From Roseibium sediminis (GTDB lineage: Bacteria; Pseudomonadota; Alphaproteobacteria; Rhizobiales; Stappiaceae): a DNA stretch of 64,000 nucleotides. Under the pieces are notes generated by a model that was not told where the DNA came from, did not search any database, and saw nothing but the letters and a program-made list of their open reading frames with translations. How positions within the stretch are numbered: position 1 is the first letter of the stretch; every line of letters starts with the position of its first letter. The DNA lies in NCBI RefSeq assembly GCF_008711325.1, contig NZ_VXDB01000002.1:264153-328152 (forward strand), in the 5' to 3' direction. A program made the translations under genes and the position numbers. Positions 52,452-61,815 of this stretch are shown here, one piece after another.

Positions 52452-53458
52452 ACCCCGTAATACTCGCGGTACCAGGCGACAAATTTGGCCACACCCTCTT
52501 CGACGCTGGTTTTCGGTTTATAGCCGGTGAGTTTTTGCAAGAGGGACGCATCAGCCCAGGTGGCGGGAACATCGCCGGGCTGCATGTCCATCATGTTCTT
52601 TTCGGCCTTTTTGCCGAGCGCGGTTTCAACCGCCTCAATGTAACGCATCAGCGGAACACATTCGGAATTGCCGATATTGACCACCCGCCACGGCGCGACC
52701 GGCGACAGGCTGTCGCCCTCCTCTACCACGCCGTCTTCCGGGCGGACGGGAACCGCATCGATCAGTCCCCGGATCCCTGCCACGAGGTCCTCGACATAGG
52801 TGAAGTCGCGCTTCATGTCGCCGTGATTGTAGACATCGATGGGCTTGTCTTCGAGGATCGCCTTGGTGAACTTGAAAAGCGCCATGTCCGGGCGGCCCCA
52901 CGGGCCATAAACGGTGAAAAAGCGGAACATGGTGACCGGCAGACCAAACAGATGCGCGTAGGAATGCGCCATGTTTTCCGTGGCCTTCTTGGTCGCCGCA
53001 TAAAACGACATCTGGTGATCCGCCTTTTCCGTTTCGCGAAAAGGCATGTTCGTGTTGGCACCAAAGGCAGAGGATGTTGACGCCATGAGCAGATGCTCCG
53101 GCGGATGCGCACGCGCGGCTTCCAGTATCTCGAATGTGCCGCAAATATTGGCTTCCAGATAGGCGCGCGGATTGTCGATCGAATAGCGAACGCCTGCCTG
53201 AGCAGCCAGATGCACCACGACGTCCGGAGTTTCGGCTGCGAACAGCTCCATCATCAGGCCGGGTTTTTCGATGAAGTCGTTGATGGCGCGAAAATGCTCG
53301 TTCTGCAGCAGCCGTTGCTGACGGCGCTCCTTCAGCTTCACGTCATAATAATCGGTCATGGCATCCACGCCGATGACCCGATACCCATCGTCCAAGAGCC
53401 TTTGGCACAAAAATGATCCGATAAAGCCAGCCGATCCGGTGACGAGCGCAGTTTTCAT
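52448..53458 (-). CDS. NAD-dependent epimerase, UDP-glucuronate 4-epimerase type
   Basis: A 336-aa extended SDR. The NAD motif VTGSAGFIGSFL is near residue 6, HLAAQAGVRYSI near 85, catalytic STSSAFGANTNMPF near 127 and Tyr/Lys in YAATKKATE near 153. The MTDYYDVKLKERR stretch (residues 34-46) is typical of UDP-glucuronate C4-epimerases that supply UDP-galacturonate for cell-surface polysaccharides (LspL-like). No other polysaccharide genes lie nearby. Convergent overlap of four bases with the TonB-like gene. Confidence 0.9.
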   Translation of the reverse strand: MKTALVTGSAGFIGSFLCQRLLDDGYRVIGVDAMTDYYDVKLKERRQQRLLQNEHFRAINDFIEKPGLMMELFAAETPDVVVHLAAQAGVRYSIDNPRAYLEANICGTFEILEAARAHPPEHLLMASTSSAFGANTNMPFRETEKADHQMSFYAATKKATENMAHSYAHLFGLPVTMFRFFTVYGPWGRPDMALFKFTKAILEDKPIDVYNHGDMKRDFTYVEDLVAGIRGLIDAVPVRPEDGVVEEGDSLSPVAPWRVVNIGNSECVPLMRYIEAVETALGKKAEKNMMDMQPGDVPATWADASLLQKLTGYKPKTSVEEGVAKFVAWYREYYGV

Positions 53459-53625
53459 GAAGCCGAATTCCGATTTGAAAAGATGCAGGAAGCTGTAGCC
53501 GGGTCACTCTCTCGCTTCAAGCCATGGGTTGGAACAATTGCGGAAAAGCTGCTGGCGAAGCACTTGTTCTCTCCCCCTTGTGGGTTGTACGGGCCGGGGA
53601 GAGGTGAAGGGGGATCGCGCAAAGT

Positions 53626-53703
53626 CGTCTTCCTCGGCCTTGAGCCGAGGATCTACCCAGGTTCGCAGCACGGTAGATGGTCGGGTCAAGCCCGACCAAG
53701 ACG
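53626..53703. repeat. paired-palindrome element A1 (78 bp)
   Basis: First of four 78-bp copies. Left palindrome CCTCGGCCTTGAGCCGAGG, right palindrome like TGGTCGGGTCAGGCCCGACC. The two ends are inverted repeats of each other (24 of 31 bases) and begin CGTCTT. Confidence 0.85.
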
Positions 53704-53766
53704 ACGGTGAAGTTTGATCAAGACAGCTTCGCTCACAAATAGCTGCTATGCCCCACCCCCCTCGTT

Positions 53767-53877
53767 CGTCATCCCGGCCAAGCAACGCGCGAGCCGGGAT
53801 CGGGGAGCCTCTCATGTCACAGCAAGGCACCGGGCGCCCCGGCCCCGGATCTTCGCTTTGCTGCGTCCGGGGTGACG
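53767..53877. repeat. paired-palindrome element B1 (111 bp)
   Basis: Matches 56150-56260 over 111 bp. Begins CGTCATCCCGGCCAAGC and ends with GACG; both ends are palindromic and partly inverted relative to each other, like elements A and D. Confidence 0.8.
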
Positions 53878-54149
53878 ATGGAGAGGTGGTGCAAGCTCGC
53901 CTTTTTCATCGAGAAATGGCGAAGGTTTCGTGATTTACGGCGAGACCCTATCCCCTCACCCGCCGCTGCGCGTCGACCTCTCCCGATGGGAGAGGTGTAG
54001 GGGCAGAGCCCTCATACAATCCTCCGCCGCCCGCAATTTCCGTTTGGGCATATTTAACAAGGCGCGTGTACAGTCCCGGTCCGTTGCATGGTCAAAGTGA
54101 TTTCAAACGCGCTGCGAGGCCGATTTAGGGTCAGCCTGAGGAGATGATA

Positions 54150-54757
54150 ATGACAGAAGGCGCTGTTTATGCTTTTGGTTTCAGGGCCGAGGCGCCACAC
54201 CTCATCGGCTCCCGCCTTTTGGACGGGAATGTCAGTAAAATCGAATACATCGATTCAACTTTTGACAAGGGGCTTAGTCCTCTTTTTGAGCCGGGCGATA
54301 TGTATGCTGGGCGCGCCGTCAAGTCGGAACATGTTCCGACAATGGTTGAATGGTCCAGCAAACGCTACCCCCCCCCGATACTTTTCTGTCTGAAGTGATC
54401 TTTGTGTCAGATGCGTTCAAGGACATCGTTGAACGTCACGAGCCCGGTGTACATCAGTTCTTTCCTGTTGAAGTGGTCTACAAGGACGGATCGTTTGCGC
54501 GACAGATGTATTTCTTCAACATTTGCAATCGTCTGGACACAATGGATCGGGATAGGGCGACTGCAGAACTTCGCAATGGCATCATGTGGGACCCCCGAAC
54601 TGGCGACTTCGCCTTTAGTCTAGAGAAAATTGGTTCCGCCCATGTCTGGAAGGACAAGCATGTTCATCCGGGACGGTTCTTTTCAAGTGCCGTTGCAGAT
54701 GAGTTCAAGAGCCAGGGCCTCACTGGCATTTCTTTACATCCATATCCTGCCGTTTAG
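54150..54757 (+). pseudogene. Imm11/DUF1629-like gene copy B, frameshifted in a poly-C tract
   Basis: Encodes TEGAVYAFGFRAEAPHLIG and continues to WSSKRYPPP, then runs out of frame into a stop at about 54398. In another frame the homologous second half continues (EVIFVSDAFKDIVERHEPGV to TGISLHPYPAV). A run of nine C (54368-54376) replaces the nine non-repetitive bases of copy C at this point; the intact frame would need ten. GAGGAG six bases before ATG 54150 supports the start. It is a tandem paralogue of the gene at 55149. Sequencing error or phase variation is possible. Confidence 0.8.
54368..54376. other. homopolymer of nine C in Imm11-like copy B
   Basis: Located inside the frameshift site of copy B. 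Adding one C restores the reading frame to that of copy C. Confidence 0.85.
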
Positions 54758-54778
54758 AAACGTAATGAGTTCCTCTTT

Positions 54779-54856
54779 CGTCTTCCTCGGCCTTGAGCCG
54801 AGGATCTACCCAAGTTCGCATCGCATTAGATGGTCGGGTCAGGCCCGACCAAGTCG
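54779..54856. repeat. paired-palindrome element A2 (78 bp)
   Basis: Second 78-bp copy, just after the copy B stop codon. CGTCTT...AAGTCG ends; few mismatches to A1, A3 and A4. Confidence 0.85.
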
Positions 54857-54875
54857 ACGCAGAGATGGTGCTACC

Positions 54876-54986
54876 TCCCTCTCCCGTTGGGAGAGGGCCG
54901 GGGTGAGGGGTGGAGATATTGGGGTTTACGGCGAGACCCTATCCCCTCACCCGCCGCTACGCGGCGACCCCTCCCCATGGGAGAGG
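54876..54986. repeat. C-rich palindromic element E1
   Basis: Begins CCCTCTCCCGTTGGGAGAGG and ends CCCCATGGGAGAGG; the two ends are inverted relative to each other and each is a hairpin. Full-length relative at 55877; half copy at 53950. Confidence 0.75.
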
Positions 54987-55148
54987 TTTAGGAGCAGAGC
55001 CCTCATACAATCCTCCGCCGTCCGAAGTTTCCGTTTGGGCATATTTAACAAGGCGCGGATACAGTCCCCGTCCGTTGCATGGTCAAAATGATTTCAAACG
55101 CGCTGTGCGCCGGTTTCGGGTCAGCATGATCAGCGTGAGGAGAAAGTT

Positions 55149-55760
55149 ATGTCAGAAGGTGTTGTTTATACTTTTGGTTTCAGGGATGAAGCACCGCATA
55201 TTATCGAGTCTACGCTTCTGGATGGGGATCGCCGTAAGATCGAATATGTCGATACGACTCTTGATAAGGGGCTGAACTCTCGATTCAAAGCAGGGAAAAT
55301 GTATGCGGGGCGTGCAGTCAAATCGGAACATATTCCTACAAAGGTTCAGTGGTCCAGCAAGCGTTATCTGCCACCTGATATCTTTCAAAGTGCTGGCCTG
55401 ATCTTTGTGTCCGATGCGTTCAAGGACATCATCGAGCGCCATGAGCCGGGCGTGCACCAGTTCTTTCCTGTTGAAGTGGTATTCAGGGACGGATCCTTTG
55501 CGCGGCAAATGTATTTCTTCAATATTTGCAATCGTCTGGATGGGATGGACCGGGGTAGGGCAACCGCCGAACTAATTAATGAAATAGCCTTTGAACCACG
55601 AACAGGCACCTTCGTGTTCAGTCTCGAAAAAATCGGCTCCGCCCATGCGTGGATTGATAAGCATGTCCACTACGGACAGTTTTTTTCCAGCCAGGTAGTG
55701 GATGACTTCAAGCGCGCCGGATTAACCGGCCTTGTTGTTCAACCCTATGTAGCATTCTGA
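55149..55760 (+). CDS. Imm11/DUF1629-like protein, copy C
   Basis: A 203-aa intact protein with the family core FKDIIERHEPGVHQFFPVEV near residue 92, RQMYFFNICNRLDGMDR near 115, EKIGSAHAWIDKH near 163 and a late RAGLTGLVVQPY. It is colinear with the frameshifted copy B at 54150 and more distant from copy A at 36766. Imm11-type proteins are predicted immunity factors against polymorphic toxins; no toxin is present here. GAGGAG upstream of ATG 55149. It lies in a tandem duplication of about 1 kb. Confidence 0.8.
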   Translation: MSEGVVYTFGFRDEAPHIIESTLLDGDRRKIEYVDTTLDKGLNSRFKAGKMYAGRAVKSEHIPTKVQWSSKRYLPPDIFQSAGLIFVSDAFKDIIERHEPGVHQFFPVEVVFRDGSFARQMYFFNICNRLDGMDRGRATAELINEIAFEPRTGTFVFSLEKIGSAHAWIDKHVHYGQFFSSQVVDDFKRAGLTGLVVQPYVAF

Positions 55761-55780
55761 AACTTAAAGAGGTTTTCGTT

Positions 55781-55858
55781 CGTCTTCCTCGGCCTTGAGC
55801 CGAGGATCTGCTCAAGTTCGCAGCGCAGTAGATGGTCGGGTCAGGCCCGACCAAGACG
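55781..55858. repeat. paired-palindrome element A3 (78 bp)
   Basis: Third copy, immediately after the copy C stop codon, the same relative place as A2 after copy B. Confidence 0.85.
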
Positions 55859-55876
55859 ACGCAGAGATGGTGCTAC

Positions 55877-55989
55877 CTCCCCTCTCCCGTTGGGAGAGGG
55901 CCGGGGTGAGGGAGTGAAATGTCGAGGTTTGCGGCGAGATCGCATCCCCTCACCCGCCGCTGCGCGTCGACCTCTCCCCATGGGAGAGG
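55877..55989. repeat. C-rich palindromic element E2
   Basis: Near copy of E1 in the same orientation, 18 bases after A3 (E1 is 19 bases after A2). It contains both inverted ends. Confidence 0.75.
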
Positions 55990-56009
55990 TGTAGGGGATT
56001 GTGCAGGTT

Positions 56010-56087
56010 CGTCTTCCTCGGCCTTGAGCCGAGGATCTACCCAAACTCGCAGCACGGTAAATGGTCGGGTCAGGCCCGATCAAAACG
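56010..56087. repeat. paired-palindrome element A4 (78 bp)
   Basis: Fourth copy, following E2; right end CCGATCAAAACG has two changes relative to the others. Confidence 0.85.
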
Positions 56088-56149
56088 ACGAAGAAGTTTG
56101 ATCAAGACGGCTACGCTCATAAATGGCCGTTTTACGCTTTCTCTTCGTT

Positions 56150-56260
56150 CGTCATCCCGGCCAAGCGAAGCGCGAGCCGGGATCGGAGAGCCCCTCATTT
56201 CACAGCAAGGTATCGGGCACCCCGGCCCCGGATCTGCGCGCGGCTTCGTCCGGGGCGACG
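56150..56260. repeat. paired-palindrome element B2 (111 bp)
   Basis: Second copy of element B, same orientation and length as B1. A4 is followed by B2 at about the same distance as A1 is by B1. Confidence 0.8.
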
Positions 56261-56320
56261 GTGGAGAGTTGGTGCGTACCCGCTTATTCGATCAGGAGAG
56301 AGGCGCATCCATCCCAAAAC

Positions 56321-56349
56321 AAAAAAGGGCAGCTGATGCCGCCCCTTTT
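56321..56349 (-). terminator. terminator of the cys operon
   Basis: On the minus strand an imperfect GGGGC...GCCC stem is followed by six T and TTTTGG, about 22 bases after the cysNC stop. Confidence 0.7.
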
Positions 56350-56371
56350 CGTCTGTCTGTGACCGTGGTGA

Positions 56372-58309
56372 TCAGATGTAATCGCCGTGGGAGACGAAGT
56401 TGGAATTCGTCAGGAGGCCCTTTTGCTCCAGAAGGTCCAGAACCTTCTGGGCAGCGACTTCCGGATCGCCGGTGTTTTCGATGCGAAGTTCCGGGTTCTC
56501 CGGGGCTTCATAGGGGCTGTCAATGCCGGTGAAGTTCTTGATCTCGCCGCGATCTGCCTTGGCGTAGAGCCCTTTCGGGTCGCGCTTGCGGCATTCGTCG
56601 ATGGGTGTGTCGACGAAAATCTCGATGAACTCTCCATCGTCCAGCATGTCGCGCACCAGTTGGCGTTCAGCCTTGAAGGGCGAGATGAAGGAGACCAGCG
56701 TGATGAGACCGGCATCCGTCATGAGCTTGGCGACTTCGCCAACGCGGCGGATGTTTTCCACCCGGTCCGCGTCGGAAAAGCCAAGGTCCTTGTTGAGACC
56801 ATGGCGGACATTGTCACCGTCTAGCGTGTAAGTGTGACGGCCCTCCAGATGGAGTTTCTTTTCCACGATGGAGGCAATGGTTGACTTGCCCGAACCGGAA
56901 AGCCCCGTGAACCAAAGAACAACCGGCTTCTGGCCGAGCTTTTCCGCCCGAGCGGCCTTGTTCACATCCAGCGCCTGCCAGTGAATGTTCGTGGCGCGGC
57001 GCAGCGCAAACCAGACCATGCCAGCCCCAACGGTGGCGTTGGTCATCCGGTCGATCAGGATGAAGGCACCGGTCGTGCGATTGGCTTCATAGGGATCAAA
57101 GGCAATTGGCGACGCGGTGGTGAGATTGCAGAAGGCGATCTCGTTCAGGTCCAGCGTTTTGCCCGCGGTATGCTCGAACGTGTTGACGTTGATCTTGTGC
57201 TTGATCTCGCTCACCGTCGCATTGACGGTCTTGGTGCCGTTCTTCAAGAGATAGGACCGACCGGGCAGCAAGGCATCGTCCGACATCCAGATGAGATGGG
57301 CTGCCAGTTGGTCCGCCACATCCGGACGGGCAGCAGGATCTGCCAGAAGGTCGCCACGGGAGATATCGATCTCGTCTTCAAGCGTGAGAGTGACCGCATC
57401 CCCTGCCCGTGCAGCCTCCACCTCGCCCAAGGGAGAGATGATCTTTTCCACGCGGGAGGTTTTGGCGGGACCGGCTACGACGATCTCGTCGCCGACCTTC
57501 ACCCGGCCACTGGCCACCGTTCCCGAATAACCGCGGAAATCGAGGTTCGGGCGGTTGACCCACTGGACGGGAAAGCGGAACGGGGCTTCCAGCTCATGCT
57601 CGCCCACCTGAACCGCTTCCAGATGCTCCAGCAGCGTCGGGCCGGCAAACCACGGCATTTTCTCGCTTTTGCCCGTCACGTTGTCGCCATAGCGGGCGGA
57701 CATGGGGATTGCCTGCAGGGTTTCGAAGTCAAAACCGCTGGCAAACTGTTCGAATTCGGCCTTGATCTGGTTGAAGCGCTCTTCGGAGAAGTTCACCAGA
57801 TCGATCTTGTTCACCGCCAGAACCACATGGCGAATACCAAGCAGCGAGGCAATGAAGGCATGGCGGCGGGTCTGTACCATCAGGCCATGGCGCGCATCGA
57901 CCAGCAGAACGGCAAGATCAGCGGTCGAAGCGCCGGTCGCCATGTTGCGGGTGTATTGCTCGTGGCCCGGCGTATCAGCGACAATGAACTTGCGCTTGTC
58001 GGTGGCAAAGAAGCGGTAGGCGACATCGATCGTGATGCCCTGCTCGCGCTCGGCTTCCAGACCGTCCACCAGAAGGGCAAGGTCGATATCCTCGCCCACC
58101 GTGCCGTGACGGCGGGAATCCTTTTCCAGCGCTGCCAGCTGATCCTCGAAGATCAGCTTGGTGTCATAGAGCAGACGCCCGATCAGGGTCGACTTGCCGT
58201 CATCCACGGAACCGCAGGTCAAAAAGCGCAGCTGGTCCTTTTGCTCCTGGGCGGCAACATAGTCGGCAACCGCTTCTTCGGCGGAATAGAAATCTTCAGC
58301 AACGGACAT
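56372..58309 (-). CDS. cysN/cysC: bifunctional sulfate adenylyltransferase subunit 1/adenylylsulfate kinase
   Basis: A 645-aa fusion. The N-terminal GTPase (CysN) has [15 protein letters not shown] near residue 33, [12 protein letters not shown] near 113 and NKIDLV near 167. The C-terminal APS kinase (CysC) has its own Walker [13 protein letters not shown] near 470 and [16 protein letters not shown] near 498. With CysD it makes APS from sulfate and ATP, driven by GTP, then phosphorylates APS to PAPS. It starts two bases after the cysD stop and is last in the cysQ-cysD-cysNC operon. NodQ-type fusions of this kind are common in alphaproteobacteria. Confidence 0.96.
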   Translation of the reverse strand: MSVAEDFYSAEEAVADYVAAQEQKDQLRFLTCGSVDDGKSTLIGRLLYDTKLIFEDQLAALEKDSRRHGTVGEDIDLALLVDGLEAEREQGITIDVAYRFFATDKRKFIVADTPGHEQYTRNMATGASTADLAVLLVDARHGLMVQTRRHAFIASLLGIRHVVLAVNKIDLVNFSEERFNQIKAEFEQFASGFDFETLQAIPMSARYGDNVTGKSEKMPWFAGPTLLEHLEAVQVGEHELEAPFRFPVQWVNRPNLDFRGYSGTVASGRVKVGDEIVVAGPAKTSRVEKIISPLGEVEAARAGDAVTLTLEDEIDISRGDLLADPAARPDVADQLAAHLIWMSDDALLPGRSYLLKNGTKTVNATVSEIKHKINVNTFEHTAGKTLDLNEIAFCNLTTASPIAFDPYEANRTTGAFILIDRMTNATVGAGMVWFALRRATNIHWQALDVNKAARAEKLGQKPVVLWFTGLSGSGKSTIASIVEKKLHLEGRHTYTLDGDNVRHGLNKDLGFSDADRVENIRRVGEVAKLMTDAGLITLVSFISPFKAERQLVRDMLDDGEFIEIFVDTPIDECRKRDPKGLYAKADRGEIKNFTGIDSPYEAPENPELRIENTGDPEVAAQKVLDLLEQKGLLTNSNFVSHGDYI

Positions 58310-58311
58310 GA

Positions 58312-59226
58312 TCAGAAATACCCTTCGCGCTTTTTCTTTTCCATGGAGGCACTTTCGTCCTGGTCGATGAGACGGCCCTGACGTTCGGATGTGCGGGCAA
58401 TCAGCATCTCGCGGACAATGGCTTCCAGTGTGTCGGCATTGGATTCAATCGCACCGGTCAGCGGGTAACAGCCGAGTGTGCGGAAGCGGATCATCTTCTC
58501 TTCGACCGTCTCGCCGGGTTTGATCTCCATGCGCTCGTCATCGACCATGATCAGCATGCCATCGCGGTTCACCACCGGACGCTTGGCGGCAAAGTAAAGC
58601 GGCACCATCGGGATGTTCTCCGTCAGGATGTATTGCCAGATGTCGAGCTCGGTCCAGTTGGAGAGCGGAAACGCGCGGATGCTCTCGCCCTTGGAAACGC
58701 GGGCGTTGTAGAGGTTCCACAGTTCCGGGCGCTGGTTCTTCGGGTCCCAGCCATGAGAGGCATTGCGGAAGGAAAACACGCGTTCCTTGGCGCGGGACTT
58801 TTCCTCGTCGCGGCGCGCGCCGCCAAAGGCGGCGTCAAAGCCGTATTTGTCGAGTGCCTGTTTCAACGCTTCCGTTTTCATCACATGGGTGTGAAGGGAC
58901 GAGCCGTGAGAGAACGGGCCGATGCCCTTTTCCAGACCTTCCGGATTGGTGTGAACCAGCAGCTCCAGACCAAGCCGCTTGGCGGTCTCATCGCGGAAGG
59001 TGATCATGTCCCGGAACTTCCAGGTCGTGTCGACGTGGAGCAGCGGGAACGGCGGCTTCGAAGGGTAAAATGCCTTCATGGCAAGATGCAGCATCACGCC
59101 GCTGTCCTTGCCGATGGAGTACAGCATCACCGGGTTGCGGAACTCGGCCGCAACCTCGCGGATGATGTGAATGCTCTCGGCTTCAAGACGCCGCAAATTG
59201 CTCAGGCGATCCTCTGGGAGGGTCAT
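58312..59226 (-). CDS. cysD: sulfate adenylyltransferase subunit 2
   Basis: A 304-aa PAPS-reductase-like enzyme. The PP-loop is [17 protein letters not shown] near residue 33, with [13 protein letters not shown] near 63, [21 protein letters not shown] near 132 and the C-terminal [25 protein letters not shown] typical of CysD. It binds CysN and forms APS. It lies between cysQ and cysNC on the same strand. Confidence 0.96.
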   Translation of the reverse strand: MTLPEDRLSNLRRLEAESIHIIREVAAEFRNPVMLYSIGKDSGVMLHLAMKAFYPSKPPFPLLHVDTTWKFRDMITFRDETAKRLGLELLVHTNPEGLEKGIGPFSHGSSLHTHVMKTEALKQALDKYGFDAAFGGARRDEEKSRAKERVFSFRNASHGWDPKNQRPELWNLYNARVSKGESIRAFPLSNWTELDIWQYILTENIPMVPLYFAAKRPVVNRDGMLIMVDDERMEIKPGETVEEKMIRFRTLGCYPLTGAIESNADTLEAIVREMLIARTSERQGRLIDQDESASMEKKKREGYF

Positions 59227-59308
59227 GTCAGGGGCCTCGTTTGGTCAATACTCGTCCTACGCGGGCGGAAAGGCCCACGGCAGATTGATTTGGGTCGTGT
59301 GGTTTCGC

Positions 59309-60160
59309 TCAGCTCAGGTGTTCAAGTATTCGCCGATCACCAAGGGCTATGAAATCCGGGTTCAAAAGGTCCGATTTGCGCGCAGTGCCTGGAACCTCAT
59401 AGGTTAGCGGCATCCTGTCATCGCGCCGCACAGTCACTCCGCCGGCGGCTCGCAGAACCGCGTCGCCAGCGGCAATATCCCACTGCATCGTCGGCCCCAT
59501 GCGCGGATAGACATCGGCCTTCCCGGCTGCAAGCCAACAGAGTTTCAGCGAGGAGCCGACGCAGATGCGTTCCTTCACATCAAGCCTGGCTATCAACTGT
59601 TCGGTTTCCTGCGAAAGATGCGACCGGCTGGCAAGCAGCGTCAGGTTATCGAGGTCTGCTTCGCGCACCGTGATTTCTGCAACGTCTTCGATCTTGTCAC
59701 TGACAACTTGTCCGCTGAAAGCTGCAACCTTGCCACCGTTGAGACTTCCGCCCCAGCAGATGTCTCCCTTCACCGGAGCAGACACCACGCCAAAAACCGG
59801 CGCGCCATTCTCGATCAGGGCAATATTGACGGTGAACTCGCCGTTCCGATTGACGAACTCGCGTGTGCCGTCCAGCGGGTCGACGAGAAAGTAGCGCGTT
59901 CCGCAATTTGGCAAATGCCCCGCCTCAACTGCTTCTTCCGCCACAACCGGAATATCGGGAAACAGCGCATTCAGGCCACCGAGGATGATGTCTTCCGCAA
60001 TCTGGTCTGCCTTGGTAACCGGCGAGCCGTCTGCCTTGCTGTCAATGTCACAGCCCTCTTCATAGATAGCGACGATTGCAGCCCCGGCCTTCAAGGCAAG
60101 GTCCAGAACGCTGACCTCATTTGGGCTCTGCTGCCGAATTGTATCTATATTCAAGGACAT
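59309..60160 (-). CDS. cysQ: 3'(2'),5'-bisphosphate nucleotidase
   Basis: A 283-aa inositol-monophosphatase-fold enzyme. Metal-binding motifs are VVAEEAVEAG near residue 72, FLVDPLDGTREF near 91 and MQWDIAAGDAVLRAAGG near 223. It converts 3'-phosphoadenosine 5'-phosphate (PAP) to AMP and controls PAPS use. ATG 60160 has GGAGCCAGGA upstream and is preferred over a longer frame. First gene of cysQ-cysD-cysNC, an order that matches sulfate activation and PAP recycling. Confidence 0.92.
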   Translation of the reverse strand: MSLNIDTIRQQSPNEVSVLDLALKAGAAIVAIYEEGCDIDSKADGSPVTKADQIAEDIILGGLNALFPDIPVVAEEAVEAGHLPNCGTRYFLVDPLDGTREFVNRNGEFTVNIALIENGAPVFGVVSAPVKGDICWGGSLNGGKVAAFSGQVVSDKIEDVAEITVREADLDNLTLLASRSHLSQETEQLIARLDVKERICVGSSLKLCWLAAGKADVYPRMGPTMQWDIAAGDAVLRAAGGVTVRRDDRMPLTYEVPGTARKSDLLNPDFIALGDRRILEHLS

Positions 60161-60465
60161 TCCTGGCTCCGGAGGCACCGTCGCAGAGGCTTTATGGCGG
60201 TGCATGTTCAACATGTGCGCATCATTTCAGAAGGCGATGCGAACACAAGAAATATCGTTCCGCCAAAATTCTCGAACGTAGAATGTCTTTGTGAATCAAT
60301 ACGACTGAAACCGCTTACACGGCTTGCATGCATGCAGTTGGGGGCTCAACCCTTGCCGGGGCCAATGTGTCGCAATGACATTTCAGGTCACCAAAGCTAC
60401 CTGTCTGTTGGTTCCTGTCAGGCTCACGCTTGGCGAATTTAGACCCGCAGCTTGAGGCAAATGAC
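60161..60465. other. 305-base divergent region between cysQ and the DUF983 gene
   Basis: No gene supported. Promoters for both flanking genes are expected. A self-complementary block TTGCATGCATGCA lies near 60324-60336, but no recognised operator. Confidence 0.4.
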
Positions 60466-60867
60466 ATGTGCACGACCCAAACCGGCGACACTGAGAAAAG
60501 CTGGTCGGCCATCGAACCCTACAAGACGGGTCCGCTTGGTCGCTGCCCCCGGTGCGGGGAAGGCAAGCTTTTCAAGGGCTTTCTTACTCTGGCGCCGTCA
60601 TGCGAAAAGTGTGGACTTGATTATTCCTTTGCAGATCCTGCCGACGGACCGGCATTCTTTGTTATCTGTTTTGGCTGCGTGCCGAGCTTTGCCATGGCCA
60701 TGTGGATTGAGCTCGCCTTCCAGGCTCCCTATTGGGTTCACTTGGTTACCAGCCTTCCATTTCTCATTCTGACCTGTGTTCCGCCCTTGCGCCCGCTGAA
60801 GGGTTGGCTTGTTGCTAGTGAGTATTTTTACAAGGCTGGGGAAGGAAAACTGAAAACCAACCATTAA
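60466..60867 (+). CDS. DUF983 zinc-ribbon membrane protein
   Basis: A 133-aa protein with two CxxC pairs (CPRCGEGKLFKGF near residue 26 and CEKCGLDYSF near 46) forming a probable zinc ribbon, followed by two transmembrane helices (FFVICFGCVPSFAMAMWIEL near 64 and LVTSLPFLILTCVPPLRP near 90). This is the DUF983 layout, seen in alphaproteobacteria near respiratory or surface genes, with no firm function. GAGG lies eight bases before ATG 60466; an in-frame TTG at 60430 is less likely. Confidence 0.88.
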   Translation: MCTTQTGDTEKSWSAIEPYKTGPLGRCPRCGEGKLFKGFLTLAPSCEKCGLDYSFADPADGPAFFVICFGCVPSFAMAMWIELAFQAPYWVHLVTSLPFLILTCVPPLRPLKGWLVASEYFYKAGEGKLKTNH

Positions 60868-61047
60868 TTTACTTCCATATATTCGAACCATCATTTTTAC
60901 ACTTTGGTCGGTATTTCCATTTTTCAAACAATTTTACACTTTTCTTTCACGATTAGGCTCGATTTTCGGAGATCGAGTTCACCGTAATTCAACGATTTTT
61001 GCGTAATACACGTAAAGATGGCATTCTACAGATAACAGAGATTGGCT

Positions 61048-61521
61048 ATGGCCTTGACCGAAGATCCGAACAACAACGTACCCCCAGCCGAAGAAAACGC
61101 TCAAGCAGAGCGCGCTCCGCGTATGCGGGTACTCAAAAAGGGCAAGATCCTGTTTGAAAACGGGACGCGGAGCTACACGGTAACTGTACGGAACATCTCC
61201 GAAACCGGCGCCCGACTGCAACTTTCAGACCCGCAAGCTGTGCCACTTGAGTTTGTTCTGCAGGTGGAACTGGACAATTTCCGCGTTCCATGCCGAAGGG
61301 TCTGGGATGAGGGCCTGCTTTATGGCGTCGAATTCACCGGCGAAAAAGAGCTGCTCGGCCATGAACCGGTTCATCAGGCGGTTCAGTCTGCGGAGAGCAT
61401 CCGCAGCAGTTTCCAGACCTATGGAATGAGCACAAGTACCACGGACACCACGTCCGATAACAATCCGGGCGGGACAGTCCGCCGTTCGTCCAAGCCCGGC
61501 TTTGGGCGTCGTGGCGGGTAA
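61048..61521 (+). CDS. PilZ-domain protein
   Basis: A 157-aa protein with a central PilZ domain (about 22-110): RAPRMR supplies the arginine motif, and RNISETGARLQL gives the [DN]-x-S-x-x-G motif that together bind cyclic di-GMP. The N-terminal 20 residues and C-terminal 45 are polar and probably disordered (Thr/Ser/Asp-rich, ending GFGRRGG). It may link c-di-GMP to motility or adhesion; the vWA/TadG-like gene is the next gene but on the other strand. A terminator follows. Confidence 0.88.
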   Translation: MALTEDPNNNVPPAEENAQAERAPRMRVLKKGKILFENGTRSYTVTVRNISETGARLQLSDPQAVPLEFVLQVELDNFRVPCRRVWDEGLLYGVEFTGEKELLGHEPVHQAVQSAESIRSSFQTYGMSTSTTDTTSDNNPGGTVRRSSKPGFGRRGG

Positions 61522-61553
61522 GAGCTGATCCCAACTGCTTTGATTAAGCTGTT

Positions 61554-61591
61554 AGCCCGGAGACCGCAGTCTCCGGGCTTTGTTGTTTTTT
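61554..61591 (+). terminator. terminator of the PilZ gene
   Basis: Stem AGCCCGGAGAC / GTCTCCGGGCT with a 4-base loop, then TTGTTGTTTTTT. Confidence 0.92.
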
Positions 61592-61815
61592 GCCTATCCC
61601 GGTGCCCCACCTGCCTGCCTCCTGAGCAAGCCGGTCCCGACATGGGCAACGTAACCAAACCATCCTCCAACACAGCCTGGTGAGCTTCAGAATCTCATAC
61701 CCGTTGACGAGAATAACTGGCTACAGCCTTCGGTAGAGCGCAACGCCAATGTCCAGACCGGGCAATCCACGTTGCCCACCCCGCACCGGGCGACTCTCAC
61801 CCTTGGCGTAAAAGA

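Larger units (their letters stand above)
53459..54149. other. 691-base gene-free repeat region
   Basis: No gene supported. It holds element A1, element B1, a half copy of the E-type palindromic element (53950-53995), and the upstream half of the first tandem Imm11-like unit (from 53934). Confidence 0.7.
54758..55148. other. 391-base gene-free repeat region
   Basis: Contains A2 and E1, then a duplicate (from 54925) of the upstream sequence of copy B, including the leader just before copy C. No gene. Confidence 0.65.
55761..56371. other. 611-base gene-free repeat region
   Basis: Contains A3, E2, A4, B2 and the terminator of cysNC. No gene supported on either strand. Confidence 0.7.

Noticed and set aside
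53459..56371. CRISPR-like array in the repeat island
   Set aside because: Copies are long (78-143 bp), irregularly spaced and palindromic, with no unique spacers of constant length and no cas genes.
56981..58381. 466-codon plus-strand frame across cysNC
   Set aside because: Antisense to a textbook CysN/CysC protein.
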